The notes beneath the pieces were generated by a model. The model was not told the DNA's origin, made no database searches, and worked only from the letters and a program-made list of their open reading frames with translations. A program made the translations under genes and the position numbers. This document shows, in pieces, positions 49,125-60,409 of a stretch of DNA of 64,000 nt. Each line of letters starts with the position of its first letter. Position 1 is the stretch's first letter. The stretch spans positions 8,060,001 through 8,124,000 of the forward strand of contig NC_003284.9 in NCBI RefSeq assembly GCF_000002985.6, read 5' to 3'. This stretch comes from Caenorhabditis elegans (lineage: Eukaryota; Nematoda; Chromadorea; Rhabditida; Rhabditidae).

Positions 49125-50448
49125 ACTTTTTTCGACTAGTTTTTTATGAATATTATCATGCTGTGTATTTTTTACAAATGCTTCTTTATTTTAATGATTA
49201 CGTTGAGAAATAATTTAAAAATTACAATAAAAGTGGTTAAGCCCATTTTCATATAGATTTAACAATGTGAGCTAAAAAAAGTTTTTCAAGTTTTCAAGAT
49301 TTTTCACATTACAACTGTATATAAACTTCTTTTTTTTTGAGAAACTTTTCCTTGTTAACTTTTAATGTAAGAAAATTTGGTGAACTTGTGAGCTATTCGG
49401 TTTTTAATCTATCATTTTAAGTGAACCTAATTATTTTCATTTGCAGAAACTTTTACTACAACATGTCAGTTAAAAAATTCATCAGATAAAATTGTTTTAT
49501 ACAATATTTTTTGAGAGTGTAATATTCTACGCAAACACATAAACAAACACGTTATTGTATTTTCTATTTTAAATGCACAGTTGTGAAGTTGGTGTTTTTT
49601 TTTCATTGTAGAAGAACATATATTCTTTTAACAGTTCCAGAATGTAAGAACTTTTTCTTGGTTCAACGCATTTCCCCTGGATCCCACAAAATCTGCAAAC
49701 ACAATCACGCACATTTGCACATGAATATACATTTCAAAAAGAAGGGCGAATGCCCAAAAAAATGTTGGACGACTAGAACATTCGACGTTCTTCGTGGTGA
49801 GAACCTCACAGTTTGACACTGCTGCCCTAATCGGTTTCTGGTTGTTTTTGGCGCCGAACAGCCTTGTTTCTGGCATTCTTCTCACATTTTGTTGGTTTTT
49901 TTGAGAAGAAAATACATGAACAGAGGTGGATTTTTTTTCAGAAGGTACACAAAATACACGAACAAGTAGTGAAAAGTTCATTTTCCGTTTCTCTTCCTTT
50001 CTGTTTTTTGCGTTAGTATACTTCCAGTCGCTATTTCTCTTTTTATGCCAGTCGCTGCCAAAACTAATTCGACCACTCTTCTCGAGGCGTATCTCGTCCA
50101 CCTGCTAGTGCGCAGCGCGACCGCATCGCATCCGACAGCATATAGTACAATATGTATATAAATGTCCTCTGCCTGTGCCAACTGCAATACTGAACGCACA
50201 ATTACACTAATGTAAATCGATCCTTTTCCCCACATATATCCGTTTCTAGTTACCTTCTACACGCATCAACATTTTTTTCCACAATCACCAGTTATAAAAA
50301 AAGTATTTTTGAAAGAACATATTGCGAAGTTACAAAAAAAAACTCGAATACCCAAAAAAACACTAATTAGCAAATTAATCTCTCTACTATTTCTATGCTC
50401 TGACTATTTGCAGCAAAAATTAAATAATTGCTTTTCAGCTGGGTAAAA
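49125..50448. other. Intergenic region / promoter
   Basis: Holds the 3' UTR of the four-pass protein gene (AATAAA 49226-49231) and the likely promoter of the next gene. A GC-richer block at 50090-50200 contains GCGCAGCGCGACCGCATCGC and, after it, GTATATAAATG, a TATA-like sequence. A TTTTCAGCTGGGTAAAA acceptor lies just before the next ATG. No gene seen. Confidence 0.55.
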
Positions 50449-53400
50449 ATGTCAGATAGGCCGCCTGACGAACCAGGCTTTGCCTACTTCTGGCGTTGGC
50501 TTGCACGGGAGAAAGTGGATGAAGAGTTGTATCGCCTTATAAGAACCACTCCCGGACTACCTGACCAATCATGGATGGTGGAAGATGTAGAGAGTAAGTT
50601 GTGTGTAAAGAACTGTATTTACAATACATAGTTTTCAGAAACAGTTCGAGATTTCATGAGCAGTCGCGTCGATCACTTGAAGAGCTTGCTTGAAGGATGG
50701 GAGATCATGGAAAAGGGAATGAACAAAGAGATCGCAACCCAAATCTTCAATGAAGTAGTTGCCGGATGCAGGACGCTCGAGGACTTTGAAAATCGCAACT
50801 ATTCAAAGAAGAACCAGTATGATTTTTGTAATTTTTCAAAAATCCAATTGTGAAAAGTACGTAGTAAAGTTTTGAAACTTTAGTAACTTTTCAGAAATCA
50901 GCAGAACAAGCCACGTCAGCATTTCGGAGTCGAATTGAGCGGAAATCCGATTATGTCAATGGCGCCGATTACTGAACTTGCCACAAACGGGGGATTGCCA
51001 ACATCTTCAACAATCTACTCGCCACAGTCCGAGGAGTACTACACTCAATCGGCAAATAATAGGTACTACGACAAAATTTTTGGAGATCATAAGACCTTCG
51101 ACAACATCATGCAGAAAAACAGCCGGTAACGCTGCAAATTACTTAAACATTTTTTTGACCAGTTATTTTCTTTCAGAACTCCAAACATGCCGGTACCAAA
51201 AGTTCATCCAATGCCATACCATCCACAAATGAATAAAGGCAATCACTACCAACAACTTCAGCAATATACACAACCTCCGCCAGTTTATAATGCATACCAG
51301 CCACCCCCACAAATGCACTATAACGCACAACCGAGAATGGCATATCAGGTTGCATACCAAGCGGTTCCTCAATTCGTTCATATGCCTGTTCAAATGGCGC
51401 CAGTGGTAATGCAAGACAATGTTTACGCCGGCACCAGTTATCGACAAGTGTATATTCCGCCCGCATATTCCGCGAAAAGATATGGCAGTGAAAGTCGTTC
51501 TCGCTACGTGAAAGCAAAGAATGAAGTTCATGATCAGAAGAATACAAATGGATATGAGAATGCCAATACGTCATCATCCTCATCTTCCGTCACCGCACAC
51601 ATCGCCCGTTCTACTGTCAGCGAGGAAGAAGGTACATCGAGTAAGTCAGAAGAAGTTGCCATTGAGGATAGTTCGAAGTTTGAACACCAGGAACCTTCAA
51701 CTTCAGTGGATGTTGTGGGATATGTTGAGAAGTCAATGGCTGAAACAGATGTGCAGTCTGAGCTCGCTAATGGCGCACTGATGAATGGTACTGTAGATCA
51801 ACATCTGCAAGGCTCTGTGGCAAGCAGCAAACGAAATCCGACTAGCTCAGATGTTTTTGGAAATGTTTCCTCTGGATCTCGGAACAATTCAGAAGACAAT
51901 AAGCCATCAACATCGGAGTCCACAACCATTGCATCTGATAGCAATGCTAGTGATGAAGCATTAGCTAATACAGACACTGATCCATCAATTGCCGAGTCTA
52001 CTCATCAATTAACATTTCCTCCAATTACAACTGATTTTGTATCAGCAAAAACTGCGCTTGTAGTTGATACTTCTGATCAAGGCACTGCGCCAGTTGTACA
52101 GGCAGCTTATAAAACCGTTGCTGAAGTTGTTCAGCAAGGTTTGTCGACTGATTCTCAATCAGCAAAACAAGTGAGTGGAATTGGACATACTCGAATTTCT
52201 CCAGCTGAGAAGTCGTCAGGTGCAAATGCAACGTACTCTCACAGAACTACTACAAAAGAGCATGCATCACATGGGAATTCTAATGGCGACTGTTATCGAA
52301 GACATATGATCTCTCCAAGAAAGCCATCACTTTCATATGCTCAAATGCTTTATCCGAAAAGTGAACCATTCAGTTCGTCTTCTTCTTCTTCTTCGTCTTC
52401 GGTGCTTCTATTAGCATCGCCATCTGATAAAAATTCACGTCAATTGAAAGAGCCAACCGATTGGCACAAGGTGACAAACAAGAAAGCGGCGGATCCAGCA
52501 ATTTTGTCTCCTCCAATTCAAACACAACGCTCTCCACAATCTCCATTAACCGATTTCACACTTCCACAAGACAACTCTGACGAAGAGGATGATGATGTAG
52601 CGTCTGACGATCCAGATGCGGAAAAGAGACGTCAAAAACGTCGGCTAAAACGTCAAAAACTGAAACAAACTAATCGTCAGCAAAAAGCTCAAGAGAAGGA
52701 GCTTGCCCGTAAAGAGTCTCTTGCTAGAGCAGGATCTATAATGAAAGAATCAAACGATAGCGAACAGAACTCTAGTAAGTGTTTCACCAATTAATTAATA
52801 TTGAAACAAAAACATATTTTGCAGAGCTTGACACAAAATCGATCACTGACGAAACAACGGTGAAAGATAGCCCATCTACAGAGGAAACCGTGATACCAGA
52901 AAAGCCTAAGCCAGCGTTCGATCGTGAAAATATTGCTGCTCGTAGAAAGAAACGCCAAGAACTTCAAAAGCAATCAGAACAGGCAAATAAAAGAGTCAAA
53001 CCGACTCCCATCGTCATACCTGCTGAAGAAGTTCCTTTTGTGTCACTTTCGCCGTATGGATTTTCTGGAAAGACCCGCAATCGTCCACAAAATTACACTA
53101 TAATTTCACCAGATGGAAAGTCTTCCATCCCACTTTTTATCCCTGATCAAGACGGTCTTAGAACTAACTACGATGACGATAAAGCTGGTAGCACGTTAGT
53201 CGAAAAAATGATTGATAGCACTCTCTCTGACAAAAAACCCATTGCTGTACCGGTTCAATTGGTTCGCCACAACAATTCTGGAACAGTTCCAGTAGATATT
53301 ACCGAAATTGATGAAAACGCCAATATGGTGGAAAAACTGCTGATGTTTGACTCTTTGAAGAAACTGGACGAAGTAAGTTTTTGCCAAGAATTCTAAATAC

Positions 53401-53927
53401 AATTTTTTTGGTTTTAAGCTTGACCTTTCTGAAGTTGAACGCGGATCAATTGTTAAAGGGCTCGAAGATATGAAGAAAATGTACCTCCGTGTAGAAAAAG
53501 CCGGACAACTTATCTCCTACAAGACAGGAAGCTCTATGGTCACTGAGTGCGTCGAAGCAAAGCTCTTGTACTTGACGATAAAACTTTTAAGCAATCGCGT
53601 GGAGCTCAGCGAGCAAGATGAAATGATGGTTTTGGAAATTGGCAGCAAAGTTGCACATTGCTCGACAAGCTTTAATTACACTAGTGAGTTATTTAATTTC
53701 CTATCCTTCATATGGGAATTAACTTTGAATCGTTTTCAGACTATCTCACTGCTCTCCTCAACTTTGCTCCTGCTCGAGCTGAAACTCTCCCAGCTGGAAC
53801 TGATCTTCGCACAAATTATGAGCAGAGCGTAGTGCTCACCAAAGTATTCCTAAGACGGACTTCGATCCTCTTTGACAAAGTTTCGAAGATTTATGATTTT
53901 TCCCAACTCCCACAGGATATTGTTTGA
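50449..53927 (+). CDS. Large low-complexity orphan protein, 1050 aa
   Basis: Exons 50449-50593, 50639-50816, 50895-51125, 51177-52774, 52825-53372, 53419-53683, 53740-53927 (3153 nt). The TTTTCAG 11 bp before the ATG suggests trans-splicing. Residues 1-105 look like a compact helical domain (start MSDRPPDEPGFAYFWRWLAR). About 185-300 is a Pro/Tyr/Gln-rich segment (QQYTQPPPVYNAYQPPPQMH). Roughly 300-660 is Ser/Thr-rich and disordered, with a run of ten serines near 585. A basic coiled-coil-like stretch (KRRQKRRLKRQKLKQ) is near 666-680. Residues 901-1050 form a second helical domain. Two folded ends joined by a disordered PQ/Ser-rich linker resemble RNA-binding or condensate scaffold proteins; this is inference from composition only. 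No known family recognised. Confidence 0.88.
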
Positions 53928-56512
53928 ATTCTCCAATAATACATTTGGTCACATTAACGTTGTGTCAGTTTCTTGATAGCATCTGTCAAACACAGTTGTT
54001 TAAAGTTTTCAAAATCCTGTTAGAATTAGTGTCCCGAAAAAAAAATAGAAAAGCTTTCAAAATCCCAAACATAGCATCTTACTTACTCGCCTTTGCTCCC
54101 AAAGATTTACCATTTTCTTGTTTTTGTTTGTTAATTTCCTCTCCCACCCATTTTCAACCATGTCATTTCACACATTAAACTCAGTATGCATCGATTTAAT
54201 TGTTCCAGGCTAATTGGGTTTCTGTCATTGTTAATAGACACAATTTTTACTGAGAAATCCTTTTCATATGTGTGAAATTTGTTCTTTAAACGTGCATTTC
54301 CTATTTATCGCTCTCTAGATTTGATGCCAGTTCGTGTAGTTTTTTCCCAACCGTTGACTCATCGATACCGCAATCCATTTCACCCAGTATTTGTACCATT
54401 GCCGTGAATTCACAGTATTACATGGTCGTCCCCTTTTCCACAAAATCTCTTTCAGACTCCCTCCACCCTGATCCCGTTTTAATTGTTTCTTGCTGATTTC
54501 CCTTTCAACCGATCTTCGTTTTTTTTTCAATAGGGTATATTTGAAATGTCGGAATGTCGATTCAGCAGTAAATTTGATATGACACTCTGACTTTTTTAAA
54601 TGTAAATCTGATTGTTTATCAGAATTCAACCGGGCCCACTGATTATTCATTAATTATGCGACAAGAAGAATAACGTTATAGTTTTTCTTTCTTAAGCATT
54701 TTTCATCATCAACATTTTTTGTTTAGATTTAATTTTGTTGCTAATAAAAAACTACACAAAACGCCAAGCACATTTATTTGACTTTTTTTTTTGAGTAATG
54801 CAGTAAGTAGGCAATTTGTTGTTTTTATAATTGATTAGTTTTAAGGCCTACTTGCAAAACTGAGAAAATTCTTATCAAGAATTCAAAACCATTTACGATT
54901 ATCGGATTTTTAATATGGACAATGTTACTCATTTTGGATAAATCAAAAGAGTTTTTGGATTTTAAAATTAATAACTGTTTATTACTGATTAACAAAAGAT
55001 TACGGTAAATTGGAGTTACAAAATGGACAAGTTTTATTTATGAATCAAGACATATTTTGATAAAAAATATGGGTACCCCCGCCAATTTAAAAATAAATTT
55101 TTTAACTTAAAAAAAAACGTGTGAAATGCTTTCATATTTTCAGGCTTACTTAGAAAAACACCATTCCTAAGTCTAACGAGGAAAATGGGAAACATGGGAA
55201 ATATTACCGAAACCTGGGAAATATTTTTTATTGATTCCAAATTTTCCCTTGATTCCAAATATCGATGTGAAAAAAAATTAAAACAAAAATTACTGATTTT
55301 ATTTAAGCTTGAAATCACAAATTCCATTTTTATGTCATACTTCAGATTTAAACAAATTTATTTTATGTGTGTTTTTTTAATGGTATGTCCTAACGATTTT
55401 CCTAATTGACAACTATTATAGATTGAAAACACAGAATGCCAAGTAACGTAAGAAATTTTTTTTTCGAATACCAGACATAATTTCAATAAAAGAAAAATCT
55501 TTAAAAAAAGTTTAACTTTATACTACAATAATTTTGGTTTTTATGAAGGAATCTGTATTGCGGCACATCATGTATTTGCTCAAGGTTTCGTTGGTTGACA
55601 TATTTTTGTGATCCGTGGAATGAGCTTGCATAGAGTTTAGTCATAATTGGGTTTATTTTACATACAGTTTGAAGTATGTTTTGTCTGTTATTCGAAATTT
55701 TTTAGTTAGTTTGGTAAGTTGAAAAGAATTTACAAAATTTAACTAAACGAGGACGCTCATCTCGATTCTTATAATTCCATAATAATTCTACGGTAAAAGT
55801 CAAGTTATGCCTCAAAACATGTAATACATAATTACCAAAACTACTTAATTACCGCATTTCCTTAGTATTTTAATAGTGGTGTAGTCGAATTTTTTTTATT
55901 GCTTTATTAGACTCAAAATTGTCTGCAAACACCCAATTTCATAATGAAACTTATTGAAAACAATACACTTTGAAACAATTTAGTATTTCAGGAATAAGGT
56001 CACTGGAACTTCGAAAATGATAATTTGAATAACCGTTAATAAAATATTCAAACCAATTTGCATAATCTTGATTTTGTATCATGATGGTATAGAATGGGAC
56101 TTTTGAAAGATGTGAAGTTTCAATTCAGTAAGTACAACTTTAAAATTGGGCTGCAAGATTTCTTCTTAAATTTTCAACAGTTTCAAAACACTGAAATCAT
56201 GCTGAACTATGGTTAGAGACTCGACAACTTTCCTAAATTTTGGAGCAGTTTCAATGGTTTTCGAATGTATACTACATTTGTACCATTTTATGTGTTAGTG
56301 TAGGTTGCTTTGCTTCTACCTTCACTCTCAAATTCTTTTTTCCGCGGTAATTTTTCAACTATCGAAACAAAGAAGAAGTCATGAATAACTGTCCGCATAG
56401 AGTTCTCACCCGTCCCCTTTCTTTTCACCGAGCAGTCACGAGAGAAAGAAGAAGAAGCGGACCGCTGCAGAGATTCTTCGTAGCGGAGCCCCGCCCATCC
56501 TCTGTTACGCAT
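53928..56512. promoter_or_regulatory. Intergenic region, hlh-8 upstream side
   Basis: 2.6 kb between the orphan gene and hlh-8, expected to carry the hlh-8 promoter. A CATATG E-box is at 54265-54270. Around 56370-56500 the sequence becomes GC-richer (AGAAGAAGAAGCGGACCGC, GCGGAGCCCCGCCC), probably the core promoter and 5' UTR. An imperfect direct repeat of TGGGAAATATT is near 55192-55230. Confidence 0.5.
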
Positions 56513-56595
56513 ATGTTTGGATCTCATTTCTTCCACTCATTAACGTTCCAGGTATGTTTTTTTTGTTGATTTTTTAATGTGTTACTTTTCATATG
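56510..56595 (+). promoter_or_regulatory. hlh-8: Two CATATG E-boxes at the hlh-8 5' end
   Basis: CATATG at 56510-56515 and at 56590-56595 flank a GTATGT donor at 56552. CATATG is the E-box form reported for CeTwist/CeE-DA target genes, so these may serve autoregulation. The first one overlaps a possible upstream start codon. The second lies within an apparent 5' intron. Confidence 0.45.
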
Positions 56596-56637
56596 TTTAT
56601 TACTTGAACTGACCGATTTCAAATATGATTTTCACAG

Positions 56638-59600
56638 ATGGTGGCTCGTAGAAAAGGAGAACGCGTGGTTCGAAAGAATGAAGTGGAAAATGTGCAGCAG
56701 AGAGCATGTGCCAACAGACGGGAACGTCAAAGGACCAAGGTAAATGTTCATTCAATTGTTTTTGAGAGTTTCGGGTTGTTTAATATATTTTGAAAATGAC
56801 CGCCTTTCTCTCAAAATGTTATTTTAGAGGCTTCAACCTAGATCAGCAGCTCGAAAAAAAAAACAGAAATTAAATATATAGTTTTTTTTAACGTAGTCAA
56901 ACATAGTAACCTAGAATTGATACTATCATTTTATAAATGAAAAAAACCATGTCAGGTCAGTCAGGTCATTGTTTGTTGCATCTATTCTGCGTACGACTTT
57001 CACACAATTTTTCAATGACAGTTTTGCGTTGAGAACAACTTTTGATCTTTGTTATGTAATTAGTATATTTGAGCAAATTTTTCTCTTCTTAGCAATAAAA
57101 TGTCGAATTTTCAACTGAAGTTATCAAGTTTGAGTGAATTATAAAATTAGTGCTAGCCATGTAAGCAATGAAATATCCCCTTCACACGAAATCCTATAAA
57201 TTAGTGAGCGAACACTCCAAAAAAACCGGGTCATTAAGATTATCTGTTACTGTTCAGTATCGTTGTAATCCATACCCCTTCATTGCACGCTTTGGTAATT
57301 TTTTCACGTTTTTTTCCATTGATTAAGGTACAGTTTCAGTAGATCAATCCGCAAAATTTGAAAAAAATCTGTTGATTATAAGTATGTTCACCCGTATCGA
57401 GGAAATAAACGTGGAATAAAATACTAAATTTCGCAAAGAAAAGGTATGACTAAATAAACATGATTTTCGGTCTTTTCGACATCAAAAAATGACAAAAATG
57501 TGCTTTTTTTAATATTCAAACATGTTTTTTTGCGTCAAAACCGTTTCTGAACTTTTTTAAAAGGTATTATTCTGTAATTGGAACTGTAGAGCCATTGCTT
57601 CTTTTCAAAATTTATATAAATATTCCAGTTCTTTACTTCTACTTCCCCCTACGATCTAGTATTTAAAAAATTAGTTACAAAAAAATGTTACCGGGGAACC
57701 AATTTTAAAACCATAACTCGGCAACCAAATTGAACACGACTCTTTCGCATATCGCATATCATTTACAGCTTCCGTTCCCAAGCCATATCTCACACTTTTC
57801 CGACACCTCAATAACTAGTTTCACATATCACCCTGACCGCCAGGCTCGACGACACACTTTATTGTTCTCCCGCGCAATGTTTATGGCTCATCATCTGGCA
57901 TGCTCGCTAGCTCGCTGCGTTCCAAAACTCCTAACGTCGCCTTCGTTTACGGCTAACATTAAACCACTTCCTCAACTCCTTCCGTAAGAATTTTGAGTTG
58001 CTTTTCGGAGTACGGTAGAGGAAGATGCAAGACGCGAGATGGGAGAAGAGGGTGGGGGGCAATAAAAAGAAAAGGTCCCTTCTGAATCCTGAGAACATCT
58101 GGAGACAATTTCAAAATATCACAGGAATCAGAGAGGCTGAAGGCAGAAAACTTATTTTTCTTCTTTCCACGGACGACATTTCTGAGCCAAGGCGCTAGCT
58201 AAACAAAACGTTTTTGATGGGGAAAATGAGTGATGGTTGAGCAATATTTTTGCCGAATTTAAAAGATATTGATGATGGCGATTTTTTAAATAAAGTCTAA
58301 GTTGTTAGCAGTTTTTAAAAACAATTACCAAAATATTAAGTTAATTAGTAATTCCACACCGTCTTTGAAACGCCAAATGGAGTCTTGAAACTATTGCAAA
58401 TTGCAATGCATTCCGAATATCACTAAAAGTGCACGACAACTACCAATTGCCGTAAACTTCAAAACCTCGTGGCGTTAAGCCCTTTTTCAAAAAAAACCTA
58501 AATGAATACAAAAACGCGGTAGTGTTTTCTAAATATAATTATGTTTGAAAACTACCAAAAAAAACCTGGCAATTGGCAATTTCGGCAAGTTGGTCAATTT
58601 TAGCAATTGCCGGAAATTGCCGAAAACTGTGATAACAACTATCCTAATGACCTAATGAGTTCTTCTCTATCTTGATATGTTTATGCTTTATAAACATTAT
58701 CTACTGTTTATGCGCGAAAAAAAACATTTAGATCACTCGTATTATGATTTGTTTACAGGAACTCAATGACGCTTTCACACTTTTGCGTAAACTGATCCCG
58801 TCGATGCCCTCAGACAAGATGAGCAAGATCCACACACTACGCATTGCAACCGATTACATATCCTTCCTTGACGAGGTTTTGAGTTGGAGATACTGTGGGA
58901 TAATTGAATAAAACAATTTCAGATGCAAAAAAATGGATGCAAACTGTATGGCCATTCGATCTTCGACGAAAAACGTGGATACAATTTACAGTCGGCTTTC
59001 AATATGTGGAGGGGTAACAATGGATACACACCAATTGCTGGACCTTCACAGTTGCCTCCACTACAATCTGGTGAGCAAAGATGTTAATTCATTTTCAATT
59101 TTTTATTTGTTCCGTAGGCTGGAACATGTTCATAAACTTAGCATTTTCCGCTTTCAAAATTAGGCAAAACTATGAAAATAGAAGTACGAAACGTTTTTTG
59201 AGTTTAATGGATTATAATATTTTCGAAAAATGTCAGGTTATGATTAGAGCTATCATTTTTCCCGAATTATTTGATCATCAATTTACACGAACCTAAAATT
59301 GACTACATCAAAATAATGGGGTAATAACTGATGTAGAAACAATTCGTTTCAAAATTTTCAGTTGTAATTTTAGTTAGCTAATGGGGCTAATAACAGCACT
59401 AGTATTTTCTAGCTGTTAAAATTCTAAAGCTTTTATGTTATCTTATAGGAAACTGTATCAGGGATAAATGAAAAGTTAACCACTTTCTTAAACATTTATC
59501 GAACTTATAAACGTCGTACTTGTTTTCATATAACCTATGTAAAAATTATCATCAAAATTTAAAATTCTTTGCTTAGTTTTGCAGCCTCTATTAGTCTTGC

Positions 59601-60106
59601 ATCTCTACGAATCTACCGACAATTAGTCTTACATGCAGGAGTAATAGGAAATACAGTGTACTGGGCTTCCTTTGTGCACTTATAACAATGAAAATTCTCA
59701 GCTTCAGAGTGAATTGAAACTGTTATGATTGAAATTCTTATGAGAATAAAATTCGTGTCTTAAAAACAAAGTTCACTTTTTTCAGCACATATTCCCCCTC
59801 CTGCTCCATCCAGCATTCCTCCACACTGTCTGATGCCCCAGCCTTGGTATCAGACTTGTCCGCCGCCAAAACGTAAGTTTTTGTACTGATACAAATTTTT
59901 ATAGTGGGTCATAAAACAGTTTAGTCTGACTAGCACAACATCAGTAATCCTGCAAATCCTTTTTGTCAAAGTACAAAAGTACAATTTTTGAAGAGAATTC
60001 GCGTCACCTTGTTTTTTTTTCAGAAGAATTTCATGAACTGTGTCCCATCTCAACTCCAAATCCCAATTCAAATCCAAATCAACTCACTCCAATTCACTGG
60101 CAATAA
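56638..60106 (+). CDS. hlh-8: Twist-family bHLH transcription factor HLH-8, 178 aa
   Basis: Exons 56638-56739, 58759-58875, 58923-59070, 59786-59872, 60024-60106 (537 nt, 178 aa, the length I recall for C. elegans HLH-8). The basic region is [17 protein letters not shown], with the DNA-contacting glutamate at E29 and the usual R-E-R-x-R pattern. Helix 1, loop and helix 2 follow in exon 2 ([20 protein letters not shown], then [18 protein letters not shown]), split by intron 1 exactly between basic region and helix 1. The tail is Pro-rich and ends [18 protein letters not shown] see no vertebrate-type WR box. HLH-8 acts as a nuclear dimer with HLH-2 and directs non-striated muscle development from the M lineage. 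Intron 1 is 2.0 kb and contains E-boxes. A 5' exon with an in-frame ATG at 56513 could add 13 residues. Recalled as C02B8.4. Confidence 0.97.
57725..58105 (+). promoter_or_regulatory. hlh-8: Candidate enhancer in hlh-8 intron 1
   Basis: This part of the intron is visibly less AT-rich than the rest and holds two CATCTG E-boxes (57892-57897 and 58096-58101), one inside GCTCATCATCTGGCATGCTC. An intronic, E-box-dependent autoregulatory enhancer of hlh-8 is known from the literature; whether these exact sites are the ones tested I cannot say. Confidence 0.4.
58430..58640. repeat. GCAATTGCCG-type dispersed repeat in hlh-8 intron 1
   Basis: CTACCAATTGCCGTAAACTT near 58440 is followed by GGCAATTGGCAATTTCGGC and AGCAATTGCCGGAAATTGCC near 58570-58625, short inverted and direct copies of one another. 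This motif family is common in C. elegans introns. Confidence 0.5.
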
Positions 60107-60409
60107 TTTCGAATATGGAAAAAACTGGCCAGCTCCTAATTTATTTGATAATGTATGCTTCTCAATCAACATAGTCCTCATGATATAGTGCCTTATTCTC
60201 ATTTTTGATGTATCAAATCTGTCTAATAATATCTACTCGATTTCAATTTTCGTTTGCTCAAAACTTAAAAATTTGCTTGAGAATTTTGCAAGAGACTATT
60301 AGTAAGCCCATTGTTAAATGAAACAAGTTTATCCCGCAAACAGAAACTATGTGTGAATATGATCAAACTATAATACAAACACGTAAAAAAAAATTTTGAA
60401 TCATAATTA
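60107..60409. other. Convergent 3' region between hlh-8 and the cystine-knot gene
   Basis: Only 303 bp separate the two stop codons. I see no canonical AATAAA on either strand in this gap, so 3' ends must use variants (AATAAT near 60227 on plus) or overlap the neighbouring gene. Confidence 0.55.

Noticed and set aside
51187-51583. Long minus-strand open frames opposite the low-complexity gene
   Set aside because: They are antisense shadows of the Pro/Gln/Tyr-rich coding exon 51177-52774.
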